Below are positions 63,326-64,000 of a stretch of 64,000 nt of DNA, in pieces. Position 1 is the first letter of the stretch; every line of letters begins with the position of its first letter. A program made the translations under genes and the position numbers. The notes beneath the pieces are model-generated. The model was not told where the DNA came from. It saw only the letters and a program-made list of their open reading frames with translations, and searched no databases. Source of the stretch: Petrimonas sulfuriphila (GTDB lineage Bacteria > Bacteroidota > Bacteroidia > Bacteroidales > Dysgonomonadaceae); assembly GCA_038561985.1 (NCBI GenBank), contig CP073276.1:1674001-1738000 (forward strand). The letters are read 5' to 3'.

Positions 63326-64000
63326 ATGAGAAAAAATATACTATTCAGCGTAATAATCTACATCGGAGCCTTTGTATTGTCCTGCTCCGATTACCTCGAT
63401 GTGGAGCGTTATTTTAACGACCGGCAGGACCTGGAACGCATCTTCAACAGCAGGGACTATACCGAGCAATGGCTGGCCAACGCTTACTACCAGCTTCTTT
63501 CCTATAACCTGGAGATCGGACACGTACGCTTTACCCTCACCAATTACTCCGATGATATGATCTTCACGGAAGGCGGTGCCGGCATCTCATACTCCAACTA
63601 TAAATTCGGGCAGTACGGCCCCCAGTACGGAGGAAATGTCAATGCCCTGATTGCCCGTCCCTGGGATCAGTCGTACGAAGGTATCCGCCAGGCCTCCATC
63701 TTCCTGCAGCATGTCCACCCGGGTGCAGAGATCAGCGCAGAGATGTGCGAGGATCTGAAGGGGCAGGCTTACTTTATCCGCGGCTACCTCTACTGGCTGT
63801 TGTTGAGGAAATACGGGCCGGTGCCCATTCTACCCGACGAGGGACTCGACTATGAAGCTTCCTACGGCGAGCTGGCCTATCCGAGAAGTACGTATGATGA
63901 ATGCGCCGAGTATATTGCTGAACAGATGTTAATGGCAGCACAACTTCTGGAAAGTGACCGCAGCTCACGCAATGCATCGCGTCCCACCAAAGGAGCCGCA
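63326..64000 (+). CDS. susD: SusD/RagB family lipoprotein, cut by window edge
   Basis: 225 codons are present of a family usually 500-650 residues. Lipobox AFVLSC at about 19 is followed by the SusD-type start SDYLDVERYFND. SusD signatures: WDQSYEGIRQASIFLQHV (about 113-130) and LKGQAYFIRGYLYWLLLRKYGPVPILP (about 146-172). It is the surface lid that caps SusC and binds the glycan. The rest of the locus, with the degradative enzymes that would reveal its substrate, lies beyond the right edge. Confidence 0.96.
   Translation, partial: MRKNILFSVIIYIGAFVLSCSDYLDVERYFNDRQDLERIFNSRDYTEQWLANAYYQLLSYNLEIGHVRFTLTNYSDDMIFTEGGAGISYSNYKFGQYGPQYGGNVNALIARPWDQSYEGIRQASIFLQHVHPGAEISAEMCEDLKGQAYFIRGYLYWLLLRKYGPVPILPDEGLDYEASYGELAYPRSTYDECAEYIAEQMLMAAQLLESDRSSRNASRPTKGAA

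Noticed and set aside
1-64000. CRISPR array, rRNA operon, prophage or insertion sequence
   Set aside because: I looked for regularly spaced repeats, rRNA sequence, phage structural genes and intact transposases and found none.

Overview
The window is chromosomal DNA from a member of the Bacteroidales, most like the Dysgonomonadaceae/Porphyromonadaceae (Proteiniphilum, Petrimonas or Dysgonomonas type). The evidence is a fucR-fucI gene order as in Bacteroides, a SusC/SusD pair, NigD-, DUF4294- and DUF4837-type proteins restricted to this phylum, a short 4.5S-type SRP RNA, and many start-proximal TAnnTTTG boxes, the -7 element of the Bacteroidetes primary sigma factor. Species cannot be fixed by reading alone.

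Layout. 1-2.9 kb (minus): start of a fucose operon, fucR then fucI, with fucI running off the left edge. 3-8.1 kb (minus): a NigD-like lipoprotein with its own terminator, then DUF4294 protein, SulP anion transporter and a YgiQ radical SAM protein. 8.3-13.8 kb (plus): acyl-CoA ligase, leuS and a YitT membrane protein. 13.9-24.3 kb (minus): a long efflux operon that mirrors E. coli cecR-ybhGFSR (TetR, TolC, HlyD, two ABC ATPases, two ABC-2 permeases). It starts with a START-like secreted protein and ends with DUF3943 and outer-membrane phospholipase A genes; a clear promoter and operator lie at about 24.25-24.30 kb. 24.4-28.1 kb: a patatin/beta-barrel protein and a divergent NnrS-like membrane protein sharing a regulatory region. 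28.2-36.3 kb: mostly minus-strand housekeeping genes (pdxA, DUF4837, rlmN, flippase-like protein, gcvT, pepT, doxX) plus an SDR gene and the SRP RNA. 36.4-37.6 kb: an anaerobic sulfatase maturase. 37.6-43.6 kb (minus): an exbB-X-exbD-exbD cluster, tRNA-Ser(GGA), tatD, a hypothetical gene, a polyprenyl synthase and tonB. 44-53.9 kb: hpt, a thioredoxin-like protein without its CxxC, greA (with a terminator-like leader) and a HIT gene, coaA, a secreted hypothetical, htpG, an ECF sigma factor, a Na/Ca antiporter and an MltF-like transglycosylase. 54-55.5 kb: a DUF4143 ATPase and a small lipoprotein.

55.6-58.4 kb is a visibly AT-rich accessory island. It holds a HigB-type toxin with a HigA-ImmA/IrrE fusion antitoxin behind a perfect 23-bp palindrome. 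It also holds an intact HTH antitoxin with four tandem 9-bp repeats at its promoter, followed by a decayed PIN toxin. The rest of the island is gene debris.

58.7-64 kb (plus) is the start of a polysaccharide utilization locus: IPT/TIG-NHL lipoprotein, SusC, SusD (cut by the right edge). The tonB/exb genes would energise the SusC transporter. Fucose isomerase and the sulfatase maturase fit a lifestyle on sulfated or fucosylated glycans, but that link is inference.
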